DNA of 64,000 nucleotides, taken from assembly GCF_001969385.1 (NCBI RefSeq), contig NZ_CP014796.1, forward strand, positions 1,691,501-1,755,500. The letters are read 5' to 3'. Both the position numbers and the translations under genes were made by a program. Source of the DNA: Salipiger profundus (lineage in GTDB: Bacteria; Pseudomonadota; Alphaproteobacteria; Rhodobacterales; Rhodobacteraceae). Under the pieces are notes generated by a model, which did no database searches, was not told the DNA's origin, and saw only the letters and a list, made by a program, of their open reading frames with translations. Below are positions 25,707 through 34,722 of the stretch, one piece after another (positions within the stretch are counted from its first letter, which is position 1; each line of letters begins with the position of its first letter).

Positions 25707-25738
25707 AAAGGCCCGCGCCGGAAGCGCGGGCCCTTTTC
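25707..25738. terminator. Bidirectional terminator
   Basis: GGCCCGCGC (25710-25718) pairs with GCGCGGGCC (25724-25732), flanked by AAA on the left and TTTT on the right. It lies between two convergent genes. The rest of 25524-25706 shows no gene. Confidence 0.85.
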
Positions 25739-25752
25739 GTCAGTCCGCCGGC

Positions 25753-26748
25753 TTACAGGCCGATCTGGCCGATCATCCGTTCCAGTCGCTCCATCGCGCG
25801 GACGCCATCACCGATGTCGGGCACGTCACGATCCTCGCCGCGCAGCACCGCCGCCACGTCCGACAGCAGCGCCGCGTAGCCCTTGTGGTCCTCGTTCGCC
25901 GCCGCGGTGAAGTTCGGCGTCCAGCTCAGCGTGTCGCAGGCCGGATCGAGCAGCGCGCCGGGGTCGTCCGCCTTGAACGGCGGATCGCGGTAGAGCGCCA
26001 CATTGATGATGTTGTCGACATGAATGCGGGCATGGTCGCCCATGATGCGGATCTCTTCCATCGGCGTGCCGCGCGACTGCACCGTCCCCATCACGATGTT
26101 GCCGACCTTGCCGGCCTCGGTGGTGAAGTTGAGGTGCAGCAGCAGCTTGCCCGGCTGCGGCGAGATCGAGCGCACCTGCATGTCGCCGAAATCCTCGCCC
26201 GCGAACCACGGGATGAGGTCCATGTAGTGCACACAGTGGTGCAGGTAGAAGCCGGTGTAGTCGGGCTCGCCCTCGAAGTAGCCGGGCGCCGTCATGTAGG
26301 CGCCGGTGATGCCGAGCACGTCGCCGAAATCGCCGCCCTTCAGGGTGTTCATCGCGATGCGGTTGCCGGTCGAGTAGCGCTTCATGAAGCCGACCATGAC
26401 CGGCTTGCCCGCCTTTTCGGCGGCCTGCGCCACCTCGAGCGCGCCGGCCGCCGTGGCCGCCGGGGGCTTCTCCATGAAGACCGGCAGCCCGGCCTCGAGC
26501 GCCGCGATGCTGGCGGCGCGGTGCAGCTCGGGGCCGACCGCCATGCCGATGGCGTCGAGCCCCGGCGTGGCGATCAGGTCGCGGAAATCGTCGGTGAGCC
26601 GCTCGACGCCATACTCGGTGGCGGTCTTCTTCAGCGCTTCGCCGTCGCGGTCGCAGAGCGCCGCGATGCGGATGTCGTTGCGCCCCAGCTGCGGCAGGAG
26701 CATCTGGCGCGCGTGACGGCCGCAGCCGATCCAGCCGAAGTTGATCAT
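25753..26748 (-). CDS. Gfo/Idh/MocA-family oxidoreductase
   Basis: NAD(P)-dependent sugar or cyclitol dehydrogenase (331 aa). The N-terminal Rossmann motif is [17 protein letters not shown], the conserved EKP is seen in VFMEKPPA, and the catalytic His lies in [15 protein letters not shown]. The start at 26748 overlaps the isomerase gene by 4 bp. It is the last gene of an operon with a TIM-barrel isomerase, an ABC importer and an esterase, so it probably oxidises the imported sugar, perhaps to a keto-sugar. The substrate is unknown. Confidence 0.88.
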   Translation of the reverse strand: MINFGWIGCGRHARQMLLPQLGRNDIRIAALCDRDGEALKKTATEYGVERLTDDFRDLIATPGLDAIGMAVGPELHRAASIAALEAGLPVFMEKPPAATAAGALEVAQAAEKAGKPVMVGFMKRYSTGNRIAMNTLKGGDFGDVLGITGAYMTAPGYFEGEPDYTGFYLHHCVHYMDLIPWFAGEDFGDMQVRSISPQPGKLLLHLNFTTEAGKVGNIVMGTVQSRGTPMEEIRIMGDHARIHVDNIINVALYRDPPFKADDPGALLDPACDTLSWTPNFTAAANEDHKGYAALLSDVAAVLRGEDRDVPDIGDGVRAMERLERMIGQIGL

Positions 26749-27632
26749 TGGTCCACCTCCGCAAGCGCCAGCGCGTTTCGGATCACGCCCAGGCCCGCCA
26801 TGAGCTTCTCGCTTTCGTCCTCGCGCGGGGCGCGCCATTGCGCGACCGGCAGCGCCACGCGGTCGTCGGCCCGGCGGAAGGGCTCGAGCGAGATCGGCCC
26901 GGTGTAGCCCACCTGCGCCAGAGCGCGGCAGACCGCGGGCCAGTTGACATGGCCGGTGCCGGGGTGGCCGCGATGGTTCTCGTTGGCCTGGAAATGCACG
27001 ATCCGGTCGCCGGCCATGCGGATGGCGTCGGGGATCGACCGATCCTCCATGTTCATGTGGAAGGTGTCGAGCATCAGCTTGAAGGCGGGGCTGTCGACGG
27101 CGTCGACCACCTCGCAGGCCTGCCGGGTGGTATTGAGGATGTCGGTCTCGAAGCGGTTCAGCGCCTCGACGGCAAAGGTCACCCCGGCGGATTGCGCCAG
27201 CGGTGCGACCTCGGCGAAGCCAGAGATGGTGCGCTCTGCACGGGCGGCGATCTCGTCGTCGCTGCGCGGCACCGGCGGCCGGCCGGCAAAGACCATGGGT
27301 TCGCCGTAGAGCGGCCCGCCCACGACGCCGCCGCCGAGCTCGGCCGCCACGTCGATGCACAGCTTGAGATAGTCGAGCCCGCCCTGACGGTTCGCCGCAT
27401 CCTCCGAGGCGATCGAGCGCTGCGGATTCACCCGCGCCGCCAGCACCGTGAAGATGCCCGCGTCGTCGGCGGCAGCCTTCACGTCGGCAATGGAGAGGTC
27501 GTCCTCGGGTTCGGGCACCAGCAGCTCGACGAAGTCGAAGCCGAGGTCCGCCGCCTTCTGGAAGTAGTGCAGGTCCTTGCCCGTGAAGGGCCGGGTGAAC
27601 TGCATTGAGATGATGCCGATGGGATTTTTCAA
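26745..27632 (-). CDS. TIM-barrel sugar-phosphate isomerase/epimerase family protein
   Basis: AP-endonuclease-2-like TIM barrel (295 aa) as in tagatose/psicose 3-epimerase and inosose dehydratase relatives. Metal-ligand motifs are visible: the ELLVPEP strand, [18 protein letters not shown] (Glu), [14 protein letters not shown] (Asp, His) and [19 protein letters not shown] (His). Its coupling to the Gfo/Idh/MocA dehydrogenase suggests they act on the same sugar, the epimerase working on the keto product. The start has AGGAGGGT-like SD sequence upstream. Confidence 0.85.
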   Translation of the reverse strand: MKNPIGIISMQFTRPFTGKDLHYFQKAADLGFDFVELLVPEPEDDLSIADVKAAADDAGIFTVLAARVNPQRSIASEDAANRQGGLDYLKLCIDVAAELGGGVVGGPLYGEPMVFAGRPPVPRSDDEIAARAERTISGFAEVAPLAQSAGVTFAVEALNRFETDILNTTRQACEVVDAVDSPAFKLMLDTFHMNMEDRSIPDAIRMAGDRIVHFQANENHRGHPGTGHVNWPAVCRALAQVGYTGPISLEPFRRADDRVALPVAQWRAPREDESEKLMAGLGVIRNALALAEVDQ

Positions 27633-27648
27633 CAGGAGGGTCCTTTCG

Positions 27649-28482
27649 TCAGCCCTTGACCGCGCCTTGCGTCAGGCCGGAGATCAGGCGTTTCTGCACC
27701 AGGAGGAAGAGCACGGTCGCGGGGAGCGCGCCGACGATGCCGCCGGCGGTGAGCAGGCCCCATTGCACCTCGTATTCGCCGATCAGCGTCTGCACGGCGA
27801 CGGTGATCGTGCGGACCTCGCGTCCGCCGAGGGTGAGGGCGTAAAGATACTCGTTCCAGGAGGTGATGAAGATGTAGATGCCGGTGGCGATGATGCCGGG
27901 CAGGCAGAGCGGCAGCACCACGCGGCGCAGCGCCTGCATGCGGGAGCAGCCGTCGGTCATCGCCGCCTCGTCGAGCGAGCGCGGGATGCCGTTGATGTAG
28001 CTGACCATCATCCAGATCGAGAAGGGGATCGCCACGGTCGAATTGGCGATGATCAGCGCGATGTGGGTGTCGAGCAGACCCAGCACGCGCATCACCACGA
28101 ACAGCGGCAGGATGAGCAGCACCAGTGGGAACATGTTGATGAGCAGGAACTGCAGCATCAGGATCCGCTTCCCGCGGAAGTTGAACCGCGAGAAGGAGTA
28201 GGCCGCCGTCACGCTCAGCGACAGGCCCACGATCACCGTGCCGCCGGCGACGATGAAGCTGTCGAGCAGGTTGTCGGCGAAGCCCACGGTGCGGAACAGC
28301 CGCGTGTAGTTGTCGATCGTGGCGTTGAGCAGCGACGGCCCCTCGGTGAAGAGCGTCGACTCGTCGCTCACCGAGGTGATGAACATCCACAGGTAGGGGC
28401 CGAGCGTGAAGACGAGGATCGCCAGCATCGGCAGGTCGACCGTGAGGATGCGCTTGCCGGTCGAGATCTTGTGCAGGGCCAT
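27649..28482 (-). CDS. CUT1 sugar ABC transporter permease (MalG type)
   Basis: Inner-membrane permease (277 aa) with six predicted helices and the EAA loop [20 protein letters not shown]. The start at 28482 overlaps the stop of the MalF-type permease gene. The C-terminal [15 protein letters not shown] is typical of MalG proteins. It belongs to the sugar import operon whose ATPase is encoded separately at 32445. Confidence 0.9.
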   Translation of the reverse strand: MALHKISTGKRILTVDLPMLAILVFTLGPYLWMFITSVSDESTLFTEGPSLLNATIDNYTRLFRTVGFADNLLDSFIVAGGTVIVGLSLSVTAAYSFSRFNFRGKRILMLQFLLINMFPLVLLILPLFVVMRVLGLLDTHIALIIANSTVAIPFSIWMMVSYINGIPRSLDEAAMTDGCSRMQALRRVVLPLCLPGIIATGIYIFITSWNEYLYALTLGGREVRTITVAVQTLIGEYEVQWGLLTAGGIVGALPATVLFLLVQKRLISGLTQGAVKG

Positions 28483-29411
28483 CAGGACACCGCCTTTCCG
28501 GTGCGACGCAGGTAGAACACCACGACCACCATCAGCAGCAGGGTGAACAGGACCGCGATCGCCGAGCCGTAGCCGAAGTCGAGGTTGGTGCGTGCCTTGA
28601 TGAAGGCGTAGAGCGGAAGCGTGTGGGTGGCGTAGCCGGGGCCGCCGCCGGTCATCACGAAGATCACGTCGAAGCTGTTGGCGACCCAGATCATCCGCAG
28701 CAGCACGGCGGTCATCATCACGCCGGAGATGCCGGGCAGGGTGATGTGCCAGAACTGCCGCCACGTGCTTGCGCCGTCGATCGAGGCGGCCTCGTAGTAG
28801 CTGCGCGGGATCGACTGGAGGCCGGCGAGGATCATCACCGCGAAGAACGGGAAGCCCTGCCACGTGAGCGTGAGGATGATCGAGGCAAGCGCGGTGTCGG
28901 GGTCGGCGAGCCACGGAACCGCCTGCTGGATGAGCCCCATGCGCAGCAGGAACTCGTTGGCGATGCCGTAGTTGCTGTCGTAGATCCAGACCCACATCAG
29001 CGCGATCACCACCGAGGGCAGCGCCCAGGGAATGATGATGAGCGCGCGGGCCAGCGGGCGCCACGGGAACTCCTGGTTCAGCAGCAGTGCCGTGACCAGC
29101 CCCAGCAGAAGCTGCGCCGGGATCGTGGTGCACATCCAGATGATGGTGTGCTTGAGCGAGATCCAGAACACCTCGTCCTGGAGTGCCGCCTTGAAGTTGT
29201 CGAGGCCGACCCAGTCGAAGTCGTTGGGGCGGAACAGCACGTAGTCGTGCAGGCTCATCCACGCGGTCTGGACCATCGGGAAGAACACGATGGCGAGCGT
29301 GACGAGCACCGCCGGCGTGAGCATCGCGTAGGGCAGCACGTGGCGGCCGAGAGAGGCGCGCCGGTCGCGGCGCGTGGGCACATGTGTCATGGTCGCGTCC
29401 GTCATGGGCAC
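28482..29411 (-). CDS. CUT1 sugar ABC transporter permease (MalF type)
   Basis: Inner-membrane permease (309 aa) with a cytoplasmic N-terminus, six helices and the EAA motif YYEAASIDGASTWRQFWHIT. In-frame starts at 29411, 29405 and 29390 are possible. It pairs with the MalG-type permease to form the channel. Confidence 0.9.
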   Translation of the reverse strand: MPMTDATMTHVPTRRDRRASLGRHVLPYAMLTPAVLVTLAIVFFPMVQTAWMSLHDYVLFRPNDFDWVGLDNFKAALQDEVFWISLKHTIIWMCTTIPAQLLLGLVTALLLNQEFPWRPLARALIIIPWALPSVVIALMWVWIYDSNYGIANEFLLRMGLIQQAVPWLADPDTALASIILTLTWQGFPFFAVMILAGLQSIPRSYYEAASIDGASTWRQFWHITLPGISGVMMTAVLLRMIWVANSFDVIFVMTGGGPGYATHTLPLYAFIKARTNLDFGYGSAIAVLFTLLLMVVVVFYLRRTGKAVS

Positions 29412-29435
29412 GGGACTTTCGGGTCAGGAGAGAGG

Positions 29436-29463
29436 GGCCGGGCGCCGGCGGGCGGCGCCCGGG
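29436..29463 (-). other. Intra-operon stem-loop downstream of the binding-protein gene
   Basis: CCGGGCGCC (29438-29446) pairs with GGCGCCCGG (29454-29462). It lies between the binding-protein stop and the first permease gene, a place where such hairpins protect or attenuate mRNA to favour the binding protein. Confidence 0.5.
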
Positions 29464-29470
29464 GCGGAGA

Positions 29471-30685
29471 TCACTCGGCGAAGAGTTCTTCGATCTTCTG
29501 GTTCATCTCCGCGGGAGCGATGTCACCGGTCAGCACGCGCTGCATGTTGGTCGGCCAGGCGGTGTTGACGAAATCCGCGGTGGCCGAGCTGTTGGGCAGC
29601 ATCTGTGCAAAGGGCAGGCTGTCGACCGTCGCCTTCACGAAGCGCTGCGGGTGCAGCGACCAGCTTTCGCTGTCTGCCTTGACCACCGGCAGTTGGCCGG
29701 TCGCCTCGTTGAACATCGTGTTTTTGCCCTCGGAGGAGAGGAAGCTGATCCACTTCCACGCCGCCTCGGGGTCCTCGGCGCCGGACATGACGGCGGTGCT
29801 CTCGTCGCCGAAGGCGGTCCAGTGACCGCCGCCGCACTCGGGCACCGGCGCCGCCGAAACCTTGTCGCCGAGCGCCTCGACCATGCCGTTGGCCGAGCCG
29901 ATGTGGTGAATGGTCATCGCGGTCTTGCCGGCCTTGAAGGCGCCGATGATCTCCTGGAAGCCGTCGTTGGGGGCCGAGGGCGGGAAGACCCCGTCCTCCT
30001 GGAAGAGGTCGGCGACGAACTGCGTGCCCGCGACGCCCGCCTCGGAGGTCAGCCCGTCGGTCAGCGACACGCCCTCGGCGCCGAGCGTGAAGGTCGCCCA
30101 GTGGTCGTGGCCGCCCTTGGCGCCCCGGAAGCCGAAGCCGTAGACATCGGTCTGGCCGTCGCCGTCGGTGTCACGGGTGAGCGCCTTCGCCACCTCGCGG
30201 AAGTCGTCGCAGGTCTTCGGCACCTCGAGCCCGAGCTCGTCGAACATGTCGGTGCGATAGTAGAGGTAGAGCACAACGTATTGCACCGGAAGGTAATATT
30301 GCTTGCCGTCCGGGCCGGTGGTCAGGTTGACGAGGTTGTCCTGCAGCCCGTCGGCGCCGTCCCATTCCGCGAGCCAGTCGTCGATCGGCTGAAGTGCGCC
30401 CATCTCGACAAGGCGGGGCTGGGCGAACATCTTGACCATCGCCGCATCCGGCGCGTTGCCGCCGATGATCGCGGTGTAGAGTTGGTCGTAGTAGCTGTTC
30501 CACGGGATGTTCTCGGCCTCGACGGTGATGTCCGGGTTGGCCTCCTCGAACGAGGCGACAAGCTCGTCCATCGGGTTGTCGGCGTTGTCGAAGTGATACC
30601 AGAAACGCACGGTGCTTTCGGCGCTGGCCATGCCGGCCGTCAGGGCCAGCGCTGAGGCGAGCCCGGTCAGGGTCTTGAAGTTCAT
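29471..30685 (-). CDS. CUT1 sugar-binding protein
   Basis: Periplasmic binding protein (404 aa; SBP_bac_1 family) with signal peptide LTGLASALALTAGMASA. The N-terminal STVRFWYHFDNADNPMDELV and the hinge with NAPDAAMVKMFAQPRLVEMG are typical. The start at 30685 follows the SD GGGAGG. It leads the transport part of the operon. The ligand is unknown; it resembles glycerol-3-P or disaccharide binders only in general fold. Confidence 0.9.
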   Translation of the reverse strand: MNFKTLTGLASALALTAGMASAESTVRFWYHFDNADNPMDELVASFEEANPDITVEAENIPWNSYYDQLYTAIIGGNAPDAAMVKMFAQPRLVEMGALQPIDDWLAEWDGADGLQDNLVNLTTGPDGKQYYLPVQYVVLYLYYRTDMFDELGLEVPKTCDDFREVAKALTRDTDGDGQTDVYGFGFRGAKGGHDHWATFTLGAEGVSLTDGLTSEAGVAGTQFVADLFQEDGVFPPSAPNDGFQEIIGAFKAGKTAMTIHHIGSANGMVEALGDKVSAAPVPECGGGHWTAFGDESTAVMSGAEDPEAAWKWISFLSSEGKNTMFNEATGQLPVVKADSESWSLHPQRFVKATVDSLPFAQMLPNSSATADFVNTAWPTNMQRVLTGDIAPAEMNQKIEELFAE

Positions 30686-30713
30686 GTCGGTCCTCCCTTG
30701 GTTCCCGCCCTCC

Positions 30714-31622
30714 TCAGGCGGTGATCTGTCGAAAGACCTCGCCGGATCTGGCGAAGGCGTCGCGCGCCTCCGGCAGGGCGAGGCCCATCTGCATGAAGCC
30801 GTGAACGACACCCGGCACGAGGTCGTAGGCATCGTTGCGGCCAAGCGCGCGCAGCCGCGCGACAAGGCGTTCGGTGTCCGAAAGCAGCGGATCGAGCTCG
30901 GCCGCGTTCAGGTAGAGGGGCGGCAGCGCCGCGAGCGCCGCATCCTCGGCGGCGAGCGGGGCGACCAGCGGGTTGCCGCGCTTGGTCTCGGGCGCATACC
31001 AGTCCCAGTAGCGCATCATCTTCGCCCGGCTCAGGCCGGGGCCGTCGGCGTTGCGGATGTAGCTGTCGCTGTCGAAGTCCGCGCCGTAGACGCCGTAGAA
31101 CAGCAGGCCCGCCGCGGGCAGGGGGTCTCCGGCCTCGATCAGGGCCAGCATCGCGGCGAGCGAGAGGTTGGCCCCCGCGCTGTCACCGCCGATGCTCCAG
31201 CGCCGCGCGGGGTCGCGGGCACGCCACGCCGACAGCACGTCGGAGAGGCCGGCGGGAAAAGGGTGGTCGGGCGCGAGCCGATAGTCGAAGGTCAGGACCG
31301 GGCAGGCGCAGGCCTCGGCCATGCGGCGCGCGGCGCCCTCGTGGGTCATCGCCGAGCAGAGCGCCCAGCCGCCGCCGTGCACGTGCAGGATGGCGTCGGT
31401 GCCGCGATCGTTTTTCGGCACCACCCAGCGGGCGGGCATCCCGGCATGGATGACGGTGCGCGCCTCGGCCATCTCGGGCAGGTCGAGGTTCCAGCGGTGG
31501 TTGGTCATCTCGGAAAGGGCGCGGGCGTGCTGCGGCGGCATCAGTGTCGGATCGGCGAGCCCGGCATCCTCCTGCGCCAGCCGGTCGAGCACCGTGCGCA
31601 TGCTGTCGCTCGGCCGGCTCAT
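30714..31622 (-). CDS. Alpha/beta hydrolase (HSL/esterase family)
   Basis: Cytoplasmic esterase-type hydrolase (302 aa). The HGG oxyanion motif is ILHVHGGGWALC, the nucleophile elbow is SIGGDSAGANLSL, the acid lies in AAELDPLLSD and the His in VVHGFMQMG, as in the hormone-sensitive-lipase family. It overlaps its upstream regulator by 4 bp and precedes the binding-protein gene by 28 bp, so it is part of the sugar operon. It may deacylate an esterified sugar or open a lactone produced by the dehydrogenase; this is inferred from context. Confidence 0.85.
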   Translation of the reverse strand: MSRPSDSMRTVLDRLAQEDAGLADPTLMPPQHARALSEMTNHRWNLDLPEMAEARTVIHAGMPARWVVPKNDRGTDAILHVHGGGWALCSAMTHEGAARRMAEACACPVLTFDYRLAPDHPFPAGLSDVLSAWRARDPARRWSIGGDSAGANLSLAAMLALIEAGDPLPAAGLLFYGVYGADFDSDSYIRNADGPGLSRAKMMRYWDWYAPETKRGNPLVAPLAAEDAALAALPPLYLNAAELDPLLSDTERLVARLRALGRNDAYDLVPGVVHGFMQMGLALPEARDAFARSGEVFRQITA

Positions 31623-32326
31623 TCCGGCGTCTCCGTGTCGGTGAGGTCGGGGCCGAAATCCACGATGGTCGCGATGTGATGCGACAGCAGCTCCTGCAGC
31701 CCGGCCACGTCGCGGGTCGCCAGCGCGTCGAGGATCGGGACGTGGCGTTCGGCGGTGGCCTCGAGCTCGCGGTTGGGCTGCGCGTTGAGGATCTTGTAGC
31801 GGTGGTTGTGGATCAGGCAGCGGGTCAGGATCGGCGCGACCAGCGGCAGGTCGGCGGCTTCGAACAGCCGGCCGTGAAAGGCCCGGTCGAACACCGAGAG
31901 CGCGTATTCGTCGCCGTCGCGCGCGGCGTTGCGCATGGCATTGAGGCGGTCGTGCAGGTCGCGTTCGAGCGACGCGTCCGCGTTGGCGACCACCCGGTCG
32001 AGAAAGCCGCATTCCACCTCGCGCCGGATGTGCAGCAGGGCGCGCGCATCGTCGGCCTGGCAGGGCGCGACCCGTGTGCCGCGGTTGGGTTGGCGGTTCA
32101 CCAGCCCCTCTTCGGCAAGCCGCATCAGCGCTTCGCGCACCGTGCCCTGGCTGCATGCGAAGCGCTGCGCGAGGTCCATCTCGGTCAGCGCCTGCTCGGG
32201 ATGGAGCGAGCCCAGCACGATCTCTTTCTGCAGCGCCTCGAACAGCGCGTGGCTGCGCCGGCTGGTCCGGCGCGGCGTCACGTCGCCAAACGGGATGCTG
32301 CTGGTGCTGAAACTTTCCACGGCCAT
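31619..32326 (-). CDS. GntR/FCD family transcriptional regulator
   Basis: A 235-aa regulator with N-terminal winged helix (LTEMDLAQRFACSQGTVREA, about 48-67) and C-terminal FCD domain (FDRAFHGRLFEAADLP). It is first in the leftward sugar operon and divergent from the ATPase gene, with AT-rich repeats in between. It likely controls both transcripts in response to the imported sugar or a derivative. Confidence 0.88.
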   Translation of the reverse strand: MAVESFSTSSIPFGDVTPRRTSRRSHALFEALQKEIVLGSLHPEQALTEMDLAQRFACSQGTVREALMRLAEEGLVNRQPNRGTRVAPCQADDARALLHIRREVECGFLDRVVANADASLERDLHDRLNAMRNAARDGDEYALSVFDRAFHGRLFEAADLPLVAPILTRCLIHNHRYKILNAQPNRELEATAERHVPILDALATRDVAGLQELLSHHIATIVDFGPDLTDTETPE

Positions 32327-32369
32327 CCTGTGCCGGTCCTCCTCGTGTCGCCTTTAGGCTTGTCTCGTA

Positions 32370-32403
32370 TTATCAATATCGATAACATCAACAATATCGA
32401 TAA
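32370..32403. promoter_or_regulatory. Operator-like repeats between GntR regulator and ATPase genes
   Basis: CAATATCGATAA occurs twice (32374-32385, 32392-32403) with an 18-bp period. Each contains the palindrome TATCGATA, and TTATC (32370-32374) mirrors GATAA (32381-32385). It lies in the divergent promoter region, a good candidate for GntR binding. Confidence 0.6.
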
Positions 32404-32444
32404 TGCAAGCGCCGTTTTCGGCGCGGCGGACCAGGGAGGAACGC

Positions 32445-33536
32445 ATGGCTGAGATCCGGCTGAACGGAATCGTGAAGGACTACGGCGCGGTGCGCGCGAT
32501 CCACGGGGTGGATCTGCACGTGAACGACGGGGAGTTCGTGGCCTTCGTCGGGCCGTCGGGCTGCGGAAAGTCGACCATGCTGCGGATGATCGCGGGGCTC
32601 GAGGAGATCACCGGCGGCACGCTCGACATCGGCGGGCGCGTCGTGAACGACGTCGAGCCCAAGGGCCGCGACGTGGCGATGGTCTTCCAGGATTACGCGC
32701 TCTATCCGCACATGACGATCCGCGAGAACATCGGCTTCGGGCTGAAGATGCGCGGCTTCCCGGCCTCGGACATCGCGCCCCGCGTCGAGGAGGCGGCAGG
32801 CATCCTGCAGATCGGCGACTACCTCGACCGCAAGCCGGGGCAGCTTTCGGGCGGCCAGCGCCAGCGTGTCGCGATGGGGCGCGCCATCGTGCGCGAACCC
32901 TCGGTGTTCCTGTTCGACGAACCGCTGTCCAACCTCGATGCCAAGCTGCGCGTCGAGATGCGGACCCAGATCAAGCGGCTGCACGCGATGCTGGGCACCA
33001 CGACGATCTACGTCACCCACGACCAGACCGAGGCGATGACGCTTGCCGACAAGGTCGTGGTCCTGCGCGGCGGCCACATCGTGCAGGAGGGCCCGCCGAT
33101 GGAGCTTTACGACCGGCCCAATTCGCGCTTCGTGGGCGAGTTCATCGGCTCGCCGCAGATGAACATCTTTTCGGGCACGCTCGACCGTTCGGGTGGCACC
33201 CCGGTCCTGCGCAGTGGCGAGGTCTCCTTGCCGCTGGGCGAGGTCGAGGCCCGCGACGGCGCCAAGCTCGATGTCGGTATCCGCCCCGAGCATCTCGATC
33301 GTGCGCCGGACGGGCAGGGGATGGTGCGGCCGGTGGTCGACGTGATCGAGCCGCTGGGCTCGGACACGATGGCGATCTGCCGGCTGGGCGAGCAGGAAGT
33401 CACGGCGCGGCTCGATCCGCGTGCGCCGCTCTCGGCAGGCCAGCAGATCGCGCTGAGCTACGATCCGGCGAACCTGCACTACTTCGACGGCGAAAGCGGC
33501 GGTCGGCTGTCGGTGCGGGTGCTGGAAGCGGCCTGA
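32445..33536 (+). CDS. ugpC: CUT1 sugar ABC transporter ATP-binding protein (MalK/UgpC type)
   Basis: ATPase of 363 aa. Walker A is GPSGCGKST, the Q-loop MVFQDYALYPHMT, the signature LSGGQRQRVAMGRA, Walker B VFLFDEPLSNLD and the H-loop IYVTHDQTEA. The C-terminal MOP/TOBE-like regulatory domain (from about 240) is present. The SD GGGAGGA precedes the start at 32445. It is divergent from the import operon 25753-32326, which lacks its own ATPase, so it is the likely partner. The convergent ATPase at 33621 serves the other transporter. Confidence 0.92.
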   Translation: MAEIRLNGIVKDYGAVRAIHGVDLHVNDGEFVAFVGPSGCGKSTMLRMIAGLEEITGGTLDIGGRVVNDVEPKGRDVAMVFQDYALYPHMTIRENIGFGLKMRGFPASDIAPRVEEAAGILQIGDYLDRKPGQLSGGQRQRVAMGRAIVREPSVFLFDEPLSNLDAKLRVEMRTQIKRLHAMLGTTTIYVTHDQTEAMTLADKVVVLRGGHIVQEGPPMELYDRPNSRFVGEFIGSPQMNIFSGTLDRSGGTPVLRSGEVSLPLGEVEARDGAKLDVGIRPEHLDRAPDGQGMVRPVVDVIEPLGSDTMAICRLGEQEVTARLDPRAPLSAGQQIALSYDPANLHYFDGESGGRLSVRVLEAA

Positions 33537-33559
33537 TCCATCGGCCTTCGTGAAAGGAA

Positions 33560-33591
33560 GAACGCCCCGGCCTGTCATGGCCGGGGCGTTC
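33560..33591. terminator. Bidirectional terminator between two convergent ATPase genes
   Basis: GAACGCCCCGGCC (33560-33572) pairs perfectly with GGCCGGGGCGTTC (33579-33591) over 13 bp with a TGTCAT loop. The T tracts are poor. Confidence 0.7.
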
Positions 33592-33620
33592 CCGTGTCGC
33601 GTGAGTGGTGTTCCGGCGGA

Positions 33621-34718
33621 TCAGTTCAATCTCTGACCGCTCTCGGGGGAGAAGTAGCTCACTTTTCCCAGATCGAAAGCCAGCGTCATCGATTCCCCGG
33701 GATGGGCGCTGGTTTCGGCATGAAGTCGCGCGGTCATCGAGGTCCCCCCGAGCCGCGAGACGACATAGGTGTCGGCGCCCGCGGGCTCGACCATGTCGAT
33801 GAGGCACTCGGCCTCCTGCACGTCCTCGCCGGCGCGGAAGCCCGCCTCGGCGATGTCCTCGGGGCGCAGGCCGAGGATGATGTCCTCGGGCAGGTCGCCG
33901 GCGTGGGTGTCGTGCAGCACCACCGGCGCACCGCCCTCGCGGTCGATCTCGATGCGCGTGCCGCTGCCGTTGCGCCGGGCCTTGGCCGGGATGAGGTTCA
34001 TCGCCGGGCTGCCCATGAAATCGGCCACGAAGAGGTTCGCGGGCCGGTTGTAGATCTCGGAGGGCGAGCCGATCTGCTGCACCACGCCGCCCTTCAGCAC
34101 GACGATCTTGGTGGCGAGGGTCATCGCCTCGATCTGGTCGTGGGTGACGTAGACCATCGTCGCGCCGAGCTTGTGGTGCAGCTTCTTGATCTCCGAGCGC
34201 ATCTCGACGCGCAGCTTGGCGTCGAGGTTCGACAGCGGCTCGTCGAAGAGAAAGAGCTTGGGATCGCGCACCAGCGCCCGGCCGATCGCCACCCGCTGCC
34301 GCTGCCCGCCCGAAAGCTGGCTGGGGCGGCGGTTCAGGTATTGCTCGATCTGCAGCTGCTGCGCGACCTCGTGAAGCTTCTGCTCCTGCGTGGCCTGGTC
34401 GACGCCGCGCACCTTCATGCCGAAGGTGATGTTCTTGGCGACCGACATCGTCGGGTAGAGCGCGTAGGACTGGAACACCATGGCGATGTCGCGGTCCTTG
34501 GGGCTGACGTTGGTCATGTCGCGGCCCCCGATCTCAATGCTGCCGCCGGTGATCGGCTCGAGCCCGGCGATGCAGTTGAGCAGCGTGGACTTGCCGCAGC
34601 CCGAGGGCCCCACGAGCACGAGGAAGTCGCCCGGCTCGATCGCCACGTTGATGTCTTTCAGGATCTCGACCGGACCGTAGGCCTTGTCGAGGTTCTTGAT
34701 GTTGAGGATAGGCGCCAT
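33621..34718 (-). CDS. gtsD: CUT1 ABC transporter ATP-binding protein (glucose/mannose type)
   Basis: ATPase of 365 aa. Walker A is GPSGCGKST, the signature LSGGQRQRVAIGRA, Walker B LFLFDEPLSNLD and the H-loop VYVTHDQIEA, followed by a C-terminal regulatory domain. It begins 4 bp after the MalG-type permease gene and closes the operon started by the binding-protein gene at 37803. The glucose/mannose assignment comes from the binding protein and the neighbouring two-component system. Confidence 0.88.
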   Translation of the reverse strand: MAPILNIKNLDKAYGPVEILKDINVAIEPGDFLVLVGPSGCGKSTLLNCIAGLEPITGGSIEIGGRDMTNVSPKDRDIAMVFQSYALYPTMSVAKNITFGMKVRGVDQATQEQKLHEVAQQLQIEQYLNRRPSQLSGGQRQRVAIGRALVRDPKLFLFDEPLSNLDAKLRVEMRSEIKKLHHKLGATMVYVTHDQIEAMTLATKIVVLKGGVVQQIGSPSEIYNRPANLFVADFMGSPAMNLIPAKARRNGSGTRIEIDREGGAPVVLHDTHAGDLPEDIILGLRPEDIAEAGFRAGEDVQEAECLIDMVEPAGADTYVVSRLGGTSMTARLHAETSAHPGESMTLAFDLGKVSYFSPESGQRLN

Positions 34719-34722
34719 GGGT

